64,000 bases of DNA, taken from Bradyrhizobium canariense (lineage in GTDB: Bacteria > Pseudomonadota > Alphaproteobacteria > Rhizobiales > Xanthobacteraceae). Below, one piece after another: positions 7,270 through 15,751 of the stretch (the stretch's first letter is position 1; each line of letters starts with the position of its first letter). The notes under the pieces were generated by a model. The model searched no databases. It was not told the DNA's origin and saw only the letters and a list, made by a program, of their open reading frames with translations. Where the stretch lies: NCBI RefSeq assembly GCF_019402665.1, contig NZ_VSST01000012.1, positions 89,836 through 153,835 on the forward strand, in the 5' to 3' direction. The position numbers and the translations under genes are program-made.

Positions 7270-8330
7270 GTCTCGCTTAACGCTTCATTTGCAGGCGGCG
7301 TCCAGACCACCTGATCAATTCGCGATGCGCCGCTCGCCAGCATCACCAGCCGGTCGAAACCGAGCGCGACGCCGCTCGCCTCCGGCATCGCCGCGACCGC
7401 GGCCAGAAAGTCCTCGTCCAGCGGATAGGCTTCGCCGTAGCGGCGTTGCTTCTCCGCCATGGATTGCGTGAAGCGCTTGCGCTGCTCCTCGACGTCGGTC
7501 AGTTCGCCAAAGCCGTTGGCGAGCTCGACACCGCAGGCGTAGATCTCGAACCGCTCGGCAACGCGGGGATCGCCTGCCTTCATGCGCGCCAGTGCCGCCT
7601 CTGGAGATGGGTATTCGAACAGAATGGTCAAATGCCCCTGCCCCAGATGCGGCTCGACATGCTCGACCAGAACCTTGCTGAAGATGTCGGACCAGGTGTC
7701 GTCCTCGGCCACACGGACCTTGCCGGCAGCGGCCCGGGCAAGCGCGGCGCGGTCGCCTTCGCCACCGGAAATGGTCGCAAGCAGGTCGATTCCCGCAAAC
7801 TGCTCGAAGGCGCCGGCCACCGTCACAAGTTCAGGCTCGGCGAAGGGATCGGCGGTCCGGCCGCGGAAGGCGAAGGTGCCAATCCCGGTCGCTTGGGCGG
7901 CGCGGCCGATGAGGACGACGCAGTCGGCCATGATGGCGTCATAGGGGGCGCCTGCCCGGTACCATTCCAGCATGGTGAATTCGGGCAAATGCAGGTCGCC
8001 GCGCTCGCGGTCCCGGAACACCCGGGCGAACTCGAAAATCCGGGTCTCCCCGGCCGCCAGCAGCTTCTTGCAGGCGAATTCCGGCGAAGTCCGCAAATAT
8101 CGGCTCACACGGCTGCCGTCGGGTCGCACGATCTCGGTCCGGGGGGCGTGCAGGTGGGTCTCGTTGCCCGGAGAGACCTGGAGAACGGAGGTTTCGACCT
8201 CGACAAAGCCCTGCTCGGCGAAAAATCCCCGTAGAGCCCCGGTGATTGCTCCCCTGGCCTGCAGGAAGGGCCGGCGGTCGAGATGCCGCGAGGGGGACCA
8301 GAACGGCGACATCGGCTTGTCCCCCGCCAT
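7266..8330 (-). CDS. epmA: Elongation factor P lysine ligase EpmA (GenX/PoxA, LysRS-like)
   Basis: The roughly 354-residue protein resembles the catalytic core of class II lysyl-tRNA synthetase but lacks the N-terminal anticodon-binding domain, the hallmark of EpmA. Class II motifs are visible as RYLRTSPEFACKKLL with FARVFRDRERGDLHLPEF (motif 2 region), and GVALGFDRLVML near the C-terminus (motif 3). It ligates beta-lysine to the conserved lysine of EF-P. It is translationally coupled to epmB. Starting at ATG 8312 (MSPFWSPSRH), preceded by GGGGGA, is an attractive alternative to the longer start given here. Confidence 0.92.
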   Translation of the reverse strand: MAGDKPMSPFWSPSRHLDRRPFLQARGAITGALRGFFAEQGFVEVETSVLQVSPGNETHLHAPRTEIVRPDGSRVSRYLRTSPEFACKKLLAAGETRIFEFARVFRDRERGDLHLPEFTMLEWYRAGAPYDAIMADCVVLIGRAAQATGIGTFAFRGRTADPFAEPELVTVAGAFEQFAGIDLLATISGGEGDRAALARAAAGKVRVAEDDTWSDIFSKVLVEHVEPHLGQGHLTILFEYPSPEAALARMKAGDPRVAERFEIYACGVELANGFGELTDVEEQRKRFTQSMAEKQRRYGEAYPLDEDFLAAVAAMPEASGVALGFDRLVMLASGASRIDQVVWTPPANEALSET

Positions 8331-8492
8331 TAACCGGCCGTCCCGCAGGCCAGCAAAATGCTGGCATCCAACGGCAAAACCAGTATGTTGCGGCCCGAAA
8401 CGGGTGCCGCGGTCTGATTTGGGGCCCCAGGTCCCCCATCAATTTGACCACGTCCTGGCCCGAGCCGGGCCAAGCAAGCAGGAAATACAGCT

Positions 8493-9059
8493 TTGAGAGT
8501 CATCGCCAGTTCTATTCGCAAGGGCAACGTGATCGAGCAAGACGGCAAGCTATATGTCGTCGTGACCGCCGAGAACATCCATCCCGGCAAGGGCACCCCG
8601 GTCAGCCAGATCGAAATGCGCCGAATCTCGGACGGGGTAAAGATCTCCGAGCGCTACAAGACCACCGACCAGGTCGAGAAGGCCACGATCGAAGAGCGCA
8701 ACTATACCTTCCTGTACGAAGATGGTGACGGCTATCACTTCATGAACCCGGAGACCTATGACCAGGTCCAGGTCTCCAAGGACGTGATCGGCGACGCGGC
8801 GGCCTATCTTCAGGAGAGCATGACGGTCAAGCTGTCGCTGCACGGCGCCAATCCCGTATCGATCGCCCTGCCGCAGCGCGTGACGCTGGAAGTGGTCGAG
8901 ACGGAGCCCGTGACCAAAGGCCAGACCGCCTCCTCGTCCTACAAGCCCGCCGTGCTCTCGAACGGCCTGCGCACCACGGTGCCGCCGCACATCGCCGTCG
9001 GCACCCGAATCGTCGTGATGACCGAAGACGGCTCCTACTCCGAGCGCGCCAAGGACTGA
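8493..9059 (+). CDS. efp: Elongation factor P
   Basis: The 188-residue protein rescues ribosomes stalled at proline-rich sequences. It shows the three EF-P beta-barrel domains: the N-terminal KOW-like domain with loop HPGKGTP, a central OB domain starting near residue 65, and a C-terminal OB domain ending in [19 protein letters not shown]. Lys33 at the loop tip is the expected site of beta-lysylation, matching the divergent epmA-epmB pair. Translation begins at TTG in the standard context [14 protein letters not shown], with AGGAAA seven bases upstream. The shared 160-bp region to epmA probably contains both promoters. Confidence 0.97.
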   Translation: MRVIASSIRKGNVIEQDGKLYVVVTAENIHPGKGTPVSQIEMRRISDGVKISERYKTTDQVEKATIEERNYTFLYEDGDGYHFMNPETYDQVQVSKDVIGDAAAYLQESMTVKLSLHGANPVSIALPQRVTLEVVETEPVTKGQTASSSYKPAVLSNGLRTTVPPHIAVGTRIVVMTEDGSYSERAKD

Positions 9060-9103
9060 CGGGGCCAACGCGAGCGCAACAGGTGCCGCCGGGGGGCGAG
9101 ACA

Positions 9104-10705
9104 GTGGTTGGGAAAGGTTTCCACTTCGTCTCGCAACTTCTGGCGTCGCTTTCGCTCCTCATTGCCTCTCCGCTCACTGCGGATGAATTCCGCAGCCCCT
9201 CGCTCACGGCGCTGCGCGTCGATTGGCGCGCGGCGCTCGATCAGCTGCGCACCGAAATCAACGCCCATCCCCGGGTCGCGGACGATTTCATCTTCGCGCC
9301 CCGTCGTTCGATGCCGCGCTATGATCCGCGCACGATGCCGGCGCTGGTGCAGCTCAACGCGATCTCCTCGCAATTCTTCACCGGCATCTCCCGCAGCTCC
9401 GTGCCCGTGCTGCTGCCGTTCGACGCTGCTGCGTATTTCGAAGCACGGCGCAATGGTGCGCCAGCGACCGTCGCGCTGTCGCGCTACCAGGCCGACTTCA
9501 ATTCCGTCGACATGTTCGATGCCGGCCCCGCCGGCTACAGCGCGACCTTTTCGTTCGAGCCTGGTACCGGAGACGGCATGCCGAGCCGGGTCTTCGCAAG
9601 ACCGGTCGAGGTGCAGATCACGGGTTCGGCGCTCGTCTATGACATTGCCGATCCCTCGGGCGGCAAGGGCGAGCCGGTCAAACCGCTCGCAGCGCTCTAC
9701 CCGGACCTGCGCAAATTCATCCGGGAAGGCTATGTGCGCTACGCTTTCACCCGTTTCGGCGTCGCCTATGTGGTGTCGATCCAATGCCTCGACAGCGTCG
9801 CCAAGCCGCGGCGGCTTGCCTGCAAGGAGGCCTATCCGGTCGCCGAGCGCTTCCTGAAGGCGCTGCGCGTGGCGGGCGGCCAGCGCATGCGGCCGCTCAC
9901 GGACATCGCTTCCAACATTCTCGATCGTCCCGCGGCGCGTTCCCCGGACTTCACCTATCGGCCGAGCGGCGACATCATCCCGAACACCGGTTATCGCAAG
10001 CAGGGCGGCCATCCCGACGTGATGGCCTACGCACAGATCCGCTTTCCTCTCGAGAAGGCGCCCGCTTTCGTACACTCGCAATCCTATGCCAAGCGCGACA
10101 AGATGGAGAGCACGACCGCTTACCCCTGGCGCGACAACTTCTGCGAATCCCGCAGTTTCGAGGTCTGGCAATGCGGCGGCGGTTATGGCCATCAGGGCGA
10201 GGACATCCGCGCGGCTGAGTGCCCATCGCCTGGTGAAGGCCGCCAAGCCTGTGATCCCAAGCAGCGCGCCATCGTCGCCGTGCGCGATGCGAGGGTCATA
10301 CGCGCTTCCAAGGACCAGGCCGTGACGCTGCAAATCAACAGCCGGACCGAGCACATCCGTTTCCGCTACATGCATATGAACCCGCAGGCGCTGAACGCCG
10401 ATGGCCTGCTCAATGGTCGCATCGTATCGGAGGGTGAGAAGATCGGCGTGGTCTCGAACTATCTCGATCATCCCGCCGGCACCTCGATGCACCTGCATTT
10501 CGACGTGCAGGTGTTCACCCGCGACGGCTGGATCTGGGTCAGTCCTTACGTCACGTTGGTCTCGGCGTACGAGCGTCTGATCCATGCCCGCGGCCGCGAG
10601 GTCGGCCCGGAGATCGCCGGCACGCCGCAGCCCGTGGCACATGCGCTGCCGGAGGACGTGCTCAAGCCGGACCTGCGCGAGGGATCGGGCGGCGACGAGA
10701 ATTGA
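9104..10705 (+). CDS. Secreted M23-family (LytM-type) peptidase
   Basis: The protein has an N-terminal signal peptide (FVSQLLASLSLLIASPL), a long unassigned region of about 330 residues, and a C-terminal M23 metallopeptidase-like domain. Candidate zinc ligands are H363 and the D in GHQGED (HxGxD), and the HLH motif at 463-465 in TSMHLHFDV. M23 enzymes cut peptidoglycan cross-links in the periplasm; some are inactive regulators, but here the ligands look complete. I chose GTG 9104 because GGGGGGCGAG precedes it; an in-frame GTG seven codons upstream is an alternative. It follows efp closely on the same strand, but no functional link is apparent. Confidence 0.8.
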   Translation: MVGKGFHFVSQLLASLSLLIASPLTADEFRSPSLTALRVDWRAALDQLRTEINAHPRVADDFIFAPRRSMPRYDPRTMPALVQLNAISSQFFTGISRSSVPVLLPFDAAAYFEARRNGAPATVALSRYQADFNSVDMFDAGPAGYSATFSFEPGTGDGMPSRVFARPVEVQITGSALVYDIADPSGGKGEPVKPLAALYPDLRKFIREGYVRYAFTRFGVAYVVSIQCLDSVAKPRRLACKEAYPVAERFLKALRVAGGQRMRPLTDIASNILDRPAARSPDFTYRPSGDIIPNTGYRKQGGHPDVMAYAQIRFPLEKAPAFVHSQSYAKRDKMESTTAYPWRDNFCESRSFEVWQCGGGYGHQGEDIRAAECPSPGEGRQACDPKQRAIVAVRDARVIRASKDQAVTLQINSRTEHIRFRYMHMNPQALNADGLLNGRIVSEGEKIGVVSNYLDHPAGTSMHLHFDVQVFTRDGWIWVSPYVTLVSAYERLIHARGREVGPEIAGTPQPVAHALPEDVLKPDLREGSGGDEN

Positions 10706-10886
10706 CGCTGCTTGCGCCATCTAGACAGCCAACCAAACTGTCTGATGACGGTCCTATGACAGCGAATTGCACGCACACCGCCTGACCGGCCCGGCCTCCT
10801 TATGACGGAGCCTTCTCTGGCCTCGAAATTGTCTGGCCTCAGAATTGCTTTCCTCCCCGCGGGTAAACAGGATGAAGGGAAGGCAC

Positions 10887-11795
10887 ATGCGTTGTCTCAC
10901 TATAGTGGCCGTTCTGGCCGTCGCGTTCGGCGTGCCGGCTCATGCGCAGGAATTGAGCGGGACCTTGAAGAAGATCAAGGACACCGGCGCGATCACACTC
11001 GGCGTGCGCGACAGCGCGGTGCCCTTCAGCTATATCGACGAGAAGCAGAAGACCGTCGGCTACGCCATCGACATCTGCATGAAGATCGTCGAGGAGATCA
11101 AGGCCGAGCTCAAGCTGGACAAGCTCGCGGTCAACGAGAACCTGGTCACCTCGTCCAGCCGCATTCCGCTGATGGCGAACGGCACCGTCGATCTCGAATG
11201 CGGCTCGACGACCAACAACGCCGATCGCCAGAAACAAGTGTGGTTCACCAACACGCATTTCCTCACGGCGAGCCGCTTCGTGTCCAAGAAGACTTCGAAG
11301 CTCGACCAAATCGACGATCTCAAGGGCAAGGCCGTCGTCTCGGTCTCGGGCACCACCAACATCACGCAGCTCAACAAGGCCAATGCGGCCCGCTCGCTCG
11401 ACATCACCGTGATGAACGCAAAGGATGTCCCCGAAGGGTTCCTGATGGTCGAGACCGACCGGGCCGTGGCCTTCGTCATGGACGACATCCAGCTGGCGGC
11501 GATGATCGCCTCCTCGAAGGATCCGTCGCTGTACGCGATCAGCACCGGCGCGTTCTCCGATCCGGAGCCTTACGGCATCATGCTGCGCAAGGACGACGCG
11601 CCGTTCAAGGCGGTGGTCGATCGCGCGACCGCAAAACTCTACAAGAGCCCGGAGATCGAGCAGATCTACAACAAATGGTTCATGGAGCCGGTGCCGCCGC
11701 GCGGCCTGAACTTTCACGTACCCATGCCGGTGTCGATGAAGAAGTCGTTCGAGCATCCGTCGGACAATCCTGATCCAGCATCCTACGGCGGCTGA
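10887..11795 (+). CDS. Amino-acid ABC transporter periplasmic substrate-binding protein (GltI-like)
   Basis: The 302-residue product has a Sec signal peptide (MRCLTIVAVLAVAFGVPAHA) and a family 3 solute-binding fold: GVRDSAVPFSYIDEKQKTVG and GYAIDICMKI near the N-terminus, VDLECGSTTNN at the first hinge, and YGIMLRKDD near the C-terminus. This is typical of glutamate/aspartate-type binding proteins. AAGGGAAGG precedes the chosen ATG; an in-frame ATG five codons upstream is possible. No permease or ATPase gene adjoins it, so it is an orphan here that must work with a transporter encoded elsewhere. Confidence 0.88.
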   Translation: MRCLTIVAVLAVAFGVPAHAQELSGTLKKIKDTGAITLGVRDSAVPFSYIDEKQKTVGYAIDICMKIVEEIKAELKLDKLAVNENLVTSSSRIPLMANGTVDLECGSTTNNADRQKQVWFTNTHFLTASRFVSKKTSKLDQIDDLKGKAVVSVSGTTNITQLNKANAARSLDITVMNAKDVPEGFLMVETDRAVAFVMDDIQLAAMIASSKDPSLYAISTGAFSDPEPYGIMLRKDDAPFKAVVDRATAKLYKSPEIEQIYNKWFMEPVPPRGLNFHVPMPVSMKKSFEHPSDNPDPASYGG

Positions 11796-11815
11796 CGAGA
11801 GAGCACGCTGGTAAC

Positions 11816-11892
11816 GTAGCCCGGATGAGCGAAGCGACATCCGGGACTCACGCGACGACTGCCCCGGGTGTCGCTTCGCTCACCCGGGCTAC
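11816..11892. repeat. Inverted repeat, GTAGCCCGG/CCGGGCTAC palindromic element
   Basis: Two 30-base arms (11816-11845 and 11863-11892) are reverse complements apart from two positions that still allow G-U pairing, and are separated by 17 bases. The consensus GTAGCCCGGATGAGCGAAGC is, from memory, a widely dispersed Bradyrhizobium intergenic repeat. It sits between convergent genes, where it could end transcription in both directions. Part of one arm (CATCCGGGCTAC) recurs at 15730-15741. Confidence 0.8.
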
Positions 11893-11895
11893 GGA

Positions 11896-12399
11896 TCAAT
11901 CCAGCAACGTCGTGAGTTGCGCGCCCTCGTCCGCCACGAACACCGCGATCAATTCTGCCGGCTCCGTGGTACTCGCATTGGCCGAGACCAGATGGGTCGA
12001 GCCGGGCGGCTCGAAGAAGGACTGGCCGACGCCGAACGTCTCGACCGGGCCGCCGCCGAGCTGGGAGCGGATCTCGCCCTTGGTGATGTAGGCGGTGACG
12101 GATCCTGCGTGACGATGCGGCCGCGAGAACCCGCCGGGGCCGTAGAACACGCGCACGATCGTGACGCGCTTGCCGGGCACGTTCGGCAGCGGGTAGGAGC
12201 CGATCGGTTCGACCTTGTCGAGCGGCGAGCTTTCGGCGGCGGTGGCGCAGAGCGGCGAGAGTGCGCCGGAAATGGTGTCCATCGTCACCGGCAGCGCTTT
12301 GCCGATCGCAAGCGCGCAGGCAAGCCCGCCGACGACGGCGATCGCCATCGAACGCGATGACGCCGGGCGCGGCGCGGTGGGAACACTCATTGCTGTCAT
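11896..12399 (-). CDS. Cupin-domain protein, membrane-anchored or exported
   Basis: The 167-residue protein has an N-terminal hydrophobic segment (MAIAVVGGLACALAIG) and a single cupin barrel. Likely metal ligands lie in SRPHRHAG, with a later histidine in PPGSTHLVS. It is clearly paralogous to the cupin at 24361-24777; both share PNVPGK, YGPGG, an IRSQ strand and VSANAS.TEPA. The ATG is preceded by GGGAG. The AhpD-like gene lies 21 bases upstream on the same strand, so the two are probably one transcript, divergent from a MarR regulator. Substrate unknown; a redox or small-molecule-binding role fits the neighbours. Confidence 0.78.
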   Translation of the reverse strand: MTAMSVPTAPRPASSRSMAIAVVGGLACALAIGKALPVTMDTISGALSPLCATAAESSPLDKVEPIGSYPLPNVPGKRVTIVRVFYGPGGFSRPHRHAGSVTAYITKGEIRSQLGGGPVETFGVGQSFFEPPGSTHLVSANASTTEPAELIAVFVADEGAQLTTLLD

Positions 12400-12420
12400 C
12401 GTGATCTCCCTTCGTTGCAA

Positions 12421-12900
12421 TCAGGACGCTGCGGCATTGGCTTCGACGGGCCGCGTCGCCGGCGTCCAGCGAAACGCCGCACCGAAACGGTTCCAGACGT
12501 TGATCGAGGCGACCGCCGAGGTCAGGTACGTCAGCTCAGTCTCGGAGAATTCACGGCTCGCCTCGGCGTACACGTCTTCGCCGACGCCGTCGGGCAGGCA
12601 GGTCAGCGCCTCGGCCCAGGCCAGCGCGGCACGTTCGCGCGCGGAAAAGATCGGCGCCTCGCGCCAGGCCACGACCAAATTGAGCTTGTCGACGGGCACG
12701 CCGATCCGCTCCGAAAGCAGGATGTGATGCTGCAGGCAGAAGGCGCAGCCGTTGATCTGCGATGCCCGCAGCTTGACCAGTTCGAGAAGCTGCTTGTCGA
12801 GGCCGGCCTTGGCCGCGACCTGGCCGAGCGCCAGCACCAGCTCATACGCGTCGGGCGCGATCCTCTTGAAATCCTCGTATTCGCTGCGGGCGTGTGACAT
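12421..12900 (-). CDS. Carboxymuconolactone decarboxylase / AhpD-like alkylhydroperoxidase
   Basis: The 159-residue all-helical protein carries the AhpD-type motif NGCAFCLQHH, with C52, C55 and H59 arranged as in peroxidatic members of this family. The surrounding LVKLRASQINGCAFC and ERAALAWAEALT are hallmarks of the group. It probably reduces peroxides or a related electrophile rather than acting in aromatic degradation, since no muconate genes are present. It is the first gene of a leftward pair with a cupin and shares a short intergenic region with a divergent MarR regulator, which likely represses it. Confidence 0.88.
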   Translation of the reverse strand: MSHARSEYEDFKRIAPDAYELVLALGQVAAKAGLDKQLLELVKLRASQINGCAFCLQHHILLSERIGVPVDKLNLVVAWREAPIFSARERAALAWAEALTCLPDGVGEDVYAEASREFSETELTYLTSAVASINVWNRFGAAFRWTPATRPVEANAAAS

Positions 12901-12922
12901 TGCCGTTCACCTCGTGGTATTG

Positions 12923-12947
12923 TAAGAGTGCTGAGACATTATAAGAG
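12923..12947. promoter_or_regulatory. Candidate MarR operator between the AhpD-like and MarR genes
   Basis: The 54-base divergent intergenic region holds two direct TAAGAG repeats (starts at 12923 and 12942), 19 bases apart, flanked by GTAAGAGTGCT and AGAGCACTTAC, which are partly inverted. A -10-like TTATAA overlaps the second copy. The position suggests autoregulation and co-regulation of the AhpD/cupin pair. Confidence 0.45.
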
Positions 12948-12954
12948 CACTTAC

Positions 12955-13479
12955 ATGTTGCGCAAGCCGCCTGATATCACGAGATCGCAACCGCGGCGGA
13001 AGGCCCCCACGTCTGCCCCGGCGGTGCGCGTGCCAGCCCCAGGGGAAGGCAAGCGCGGCGAGCAGGGCTATCTCGGCTATCTGCTGCGCCAAGCCCACGC
13101 CGCGGTCCGTCTGACGATGGAGCGGTCGCTGGCCGATCTCGGTGTCACCTCACCGCAATTCGCGGTGCTGACCATGCTCAACGCCTATCCGGGCCTCTCG
13201 GGCGCCGACATTGCCCGCCTCACCTTTCTGACGCCCCAGACCGTCGGCGTCATCATCCGCAATCTCGAACGTGACGGTGCGATTGTGATGACGCCGCATC
13301 CCGTCCACGGCCGCATCCAGCAATGGACACTGACGCCGCGCGGCGCGACGCTTTTGAAAGCGTGCCGGGAAAGGGTGATCGCGTTGGAGAAGCGGCTGGC
13401 CGCCGGGCTCGATGCCAAGGCCGAGGCAAGCATTCGCCGGTGGCTCGCAGGCATCGCGGCCGATTTGCAGGAGGACTAG
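12955..13479 (+). CDS. MarR-family transcriptional regulator
   Basis: The 174-residue protein has a basic N-terminal tail followed by a MarR winged helix: helix-turn-helix near LSGADIARLTFLTPQTVGVIIRNLERDG (described in pieces: LSGADIAR, then TPQTVGVII), wing at PHPVHGRIQQWTLTPRG, and a C-terminal dimerisation helix. MarR proteins usually repress a divergent gene and release it on binding a phenolic or oxidant signal; here the divergent target is the AhpD-like/cupin pair. The ATG chosen follows the candidate operator directly; a GTG nine codons upstream would place the operator inside the coding region. Confidence 0.88.
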   Translation: MLRKPPDITRSQPRRKAPTSAPAVRVPAPGEGKRGEQGYLGYLLRQAHAAVRLTMERSLADLGVTSPQFAVLTMLNAYPGLSGADIARLTFLTPQTVGVIIRNLERDGAIVMTPHPVHGRIQQWTLTPRGATLLKACRERVIALEKRLAAGLDAKAEASIRRWLAGIAADLQED

Positions 13480-13506
13480 CCGAAGCGCGTTCGCCGCTGA
13501 CGGGCG

Positions 13507-13686
13507 CTAGTCGCCGCCTCCTCCGTCGCCGCAGCCGCCACCGTCCGAATCCGAGAAGTCACTGACGGTACCGTCGCCTTGAATACCGCGCCCAAAGTTC
13601 TCCGCGAGGATCATCAGGATGACGACGAACAACCCGGCGCCGAACGGCCAGGGATTAGCGCGGATGATGTCGAACAGCTCCTGCAT
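13507..13686 (-). CDS. Small membrane protein with Asp/Gly/Cys-rich tail (59 aa)
   Basis: The short frame begins MQELFDIIRANPWPFGAG, has a hydrophobic span (LFVVILMILA, about residues 19-30), and ends with an unusual tail, DSDGGGCGDGGGGD. The composition is protein-like, and the N-terminal amphipathic helix plus single span suggests an inner-membrane protein with the acidic glycine-rich tail exposed. I recognise no named family. The preceding Shine-Dalgarno is weak. It is convergent with the MarR gene. Confidence 0.55.
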   Translation of the reverse strand: MQELFDIIRANPWPFGAGLFVVILMILAENFGRGIQGDGTVSDFSDSDGGGCGDGGGGD

Positions 13687-13771
13687 TCACGCATTGTGCG
13701 CAGACGGAAGCGAATCGACCGTAAAGCGACAGGCCCAAAACTGGGGGTATCCGACCCGCTGCAGGCGCGCC

Positions 13772-14023
13772 CTATTTCCCCTTCAACGCTTTCTTAACCT
13801 CGCCATCGGGCCAGGTCTCGCCCGCGGCAATCACCCGGACGCGGCTTTGATCGGTGTCATTCACCAGCTCATGCGAACTCACCCGGTCGCAGCTTCGCTC
13901 CAGGCGCAGGTCGGTTTCGGGCTTCCAGCTCAGCGTGGTCGCGAGATCGCCGGGAAAGATCTGCCATTGCGATCCGTCGTCGAGTTCGACGACATGACTT
14001 TCCGCATGCGCGCGTATCTTCAT
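13772..14023 (-). CDS. Small hypothetical protein (83 aa)
   Basis: The product begins MKIRAHAESHVVELDDGSQW and continues with QIFPGDLATTLSW, then ends in EVKKALKGK. It is predicted soluble, beta-rich and without signal peptide. GGGGTGG precedes the ATG at good spacing. I recognise no domain. It lies alone between two other small genes of the same strand with separate ribosome binding sites. Confidence 0.6.
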   Translation of the reverse strand: MKIRAHAESHVVELDDGSQWQIFPGDLATTLSWKPETDLRLERSCDRVSSHELVNDTDQSRVRVIAAGETWPDGEVKKALKGK

Positions 14024-14095
14024 TCCACCCCGAATTATCGATGAACGGACTGCGTGCGACGGCAGGCCCCGGCCATCGGCCGGGGCCCCACTCCA

Positions 14096-14356
14096 TCAGT
14101 CGTTGTCGTGATGAATCACGGTCTTGCTGCGATTGCCGAATTCATCTTCCTTCTTGATCACCGTGGTGCGATCGGCAGGTTCACGCTCCTTGATGACGGT
14201 GGTGCGGTCGCGATCGCGGTCCCGCTCACGATATTCGTGAGACTGTCCGACCGTCACGCCGGCACCGACCGGACCGACGTGAACGCCGACTTCGTCGGCA
14301 AAAGCAGGCGCAGCGATGGCGGTGACCATGGCCGCGGCAAACAGATATTTCCTCAT
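14096..14356 (-). CDS. Small secreted charged protein (86 aa)
   Basis: A clear signal peptide (MRKYLFAAAMVTAIAAPAFA) is followed by a short hydrophobic VGVHVGPVGAGVTVG segment and a highly charged tail in which RTTVIK occurs twice (RTTVIKEREPAD and RTTVIKKEDEF). The mature protein is about 66 residues and probably periplasmic. GGAGGAGAAG precedes the ATG. Internal repetition and low complexity of the tail suggest an intrinsically disordered binding protein; no function is assigned. Confidence 0.65.
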   Translation of the reverse strand: MRKYLFAAAMVTAIAAPAFADEVGVHVGPVGAGVTVGQSHEYRERDRDRDRTTVIKEREPADRTTVIKKEDEFGNRSKTVIHHDND

Positions 14357-14490
14357 CTTCTTCTCCTCCAAATTGGTGCTGGGGGAATGCGGGAGTGCGA
14401 CAGTTTGTTCCGGGGAACGCGGGGCCCGCGTCTGTTCCTCCAGTTCCAGGAACCGGTCACAGCCGCCATGTTTCCCGCTAGAATGCATCC

Positions 14491-15720
14491 ATGAAACACG
14501 CTGATTCTATATCCTCTCGCAGCCGCCGCGCTCTGCTTCGATCGACGCTCGGAGCAGCCGCCCTCATCGCATTCCCAACGCGCATCCTGGCCGCGCCTCC
14601 GGGCTTCGAGGAATGGCGTGAGGGTTTTCGCGCTCGTGCAATGGCCAAGGGCATCTCGGCTGCGACATGGCAGCGCGCGATGGCGCGGGTCGAGCCCGAC
14701 ATGAGCGTCTTCAAGCAAATGCGCAACCAGCCCGAATTCCACGAGCAGGTCTGGCAATACATCAATCGCCGCGTCTCCGACTGGCGCATCATCAACGGCA
14801 AGATCGCGCTGAAGAACAACGAGGCGCTGCTCGCGCGCATCGAGCGCGATTTCGGCGTCGGGCGCGGTACGCTGCTGGCGCTGTGGGGCGTCGAGTCCGC
14901 CTATGGCGATCCGCTGGTGCAGCAGAACCACATGACGCCGGTGTTTCCCTCGCTCGCCGCCCTCGCCTGGAACGAGCCGCGCCGAAAAGCCTATTGGGAA
15001 ACCGAGCTGATCAACGCGCTGCGCATTGTCGACAAGGGCTGGAGCACGCCGGAGCAGATGCAGGGATCCTGGGCCGGCGCAATGGGGCATTCGCAATGGA
15101 TGCCGGAAGTCTGGCTCAATGTCGGCATCGACTATGACGGCGACGGCAAGGTGTCGCCGTTCGGCAAGCCCGACGACGCGTTGGGCTCGACCGCAAAATA
15201 TCTCGTCAATCGCGGCAAATGGCACCGCGGCGAGCATTGGGGCTACGAGGTGCGCACGCCCGGTGAGATGAGCGGCAGCCGGACCTATGCGGCTTGGCAG
15301 GCGGCCGGCGTCACCCGCGCCGACGGCCAGCCGTTTCCGCAAGCCTCCGCATCCGCGCAGATGTGGACGCCGGTTGCGGGCGGGCCGACATTTCTGCTGG
15401 GACCGAATTTCAACGCGGTGAAGAGCTACAATCCCTCGATGAACTATGCGCTGGCGATCTGCCATCTCGGCGACCGCTGCCTCGGCGCCCCGCCTTTCAT
15501 CCAGCCATTCCCCGGCTCCGAGCGCGCATTGACGCTCGCCGAGGTGCAGGAGATGCAGACGCGCCTGACCAAGGCGGGTTTCGATACCGGCGGCACCGAT
15601 GGCCGTGTCGGCAACGACACCATGAAAGCGATCAAGGACTTTCAGCAGCGCGCGGGCATCACGCCTGCGGACGGCTATGGCGGGCTGAAGGTGCTGGCGA
15701 AGCTGCGCCAGGGGTCTTAG
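14491..15720 (+). CDS. Lytic murein transglycosylase (MltB-type SLT_2) with PG-binding domain
   Basis: The 409-residue protein cleaves peptidoglycan glycan strands in the periplasm. A twin-arginine-like export signal (SRSRRALLRSTLGAAALIA) is followed by the transglycosylase domain, with probable catalytic Glu135 in LWGVESAYGDP and the downstream GSWAGAMGHSQWMPE and DYDGDGK blocks typical of MltB. A C-terminal peptidoglycan_binding_1 domain covers about residues 345-405 (LTLAEVQEMQTRLTKAGFD). It is a single gene in its direction and divergent from the small secreted protein. Confidence 0.93.
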   Translation: MKHADSISSRSRRALLRSTLGAAALIAFPTRILAAPPGFEEWREGFRARAMAKGISAATWQRAMARVEPDMSVFKQMRNQPEFHEQVWQYINRRVSDWRIINGKIALKNNEALLARIERDFGVGRGTLLALWGVESAYGDPLVQQNHMTPVFPSLAALAWNEPRRKAYWETELINALRIVDKGWSTPEQMQGSWAGAMGHSQWMPEVWLNVGIDYDGDGKVSPFGKPDDALGSTAKYLVNRGKWHRGEHWGYEVRTPGEMSGSRTYAAWQAAGVTRADGQPFPQASASAQMWTPVAGGPTFLLGPNFNAVKSYNPSMNYALAICHLGDRCLGAPPFIQPFPGSERALTLAEVQEMQTRLTKAGFDTGGTDGRVGNDTMKAIKDFQQRAGITPADGYGGLKVLAKLRQGS

Positions 15721-15751
15721 TTATGGCTCCATCCGGGCTACGACGCGATCG

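Noticed and set aside
9035..10720. A 561-residue antisense frame over the M23 peptidase
   Set aside because: Same reason: composition of a shadow frame and no recognisable motifs, while the plus-strand frame has a signal peptide and metal ligands.
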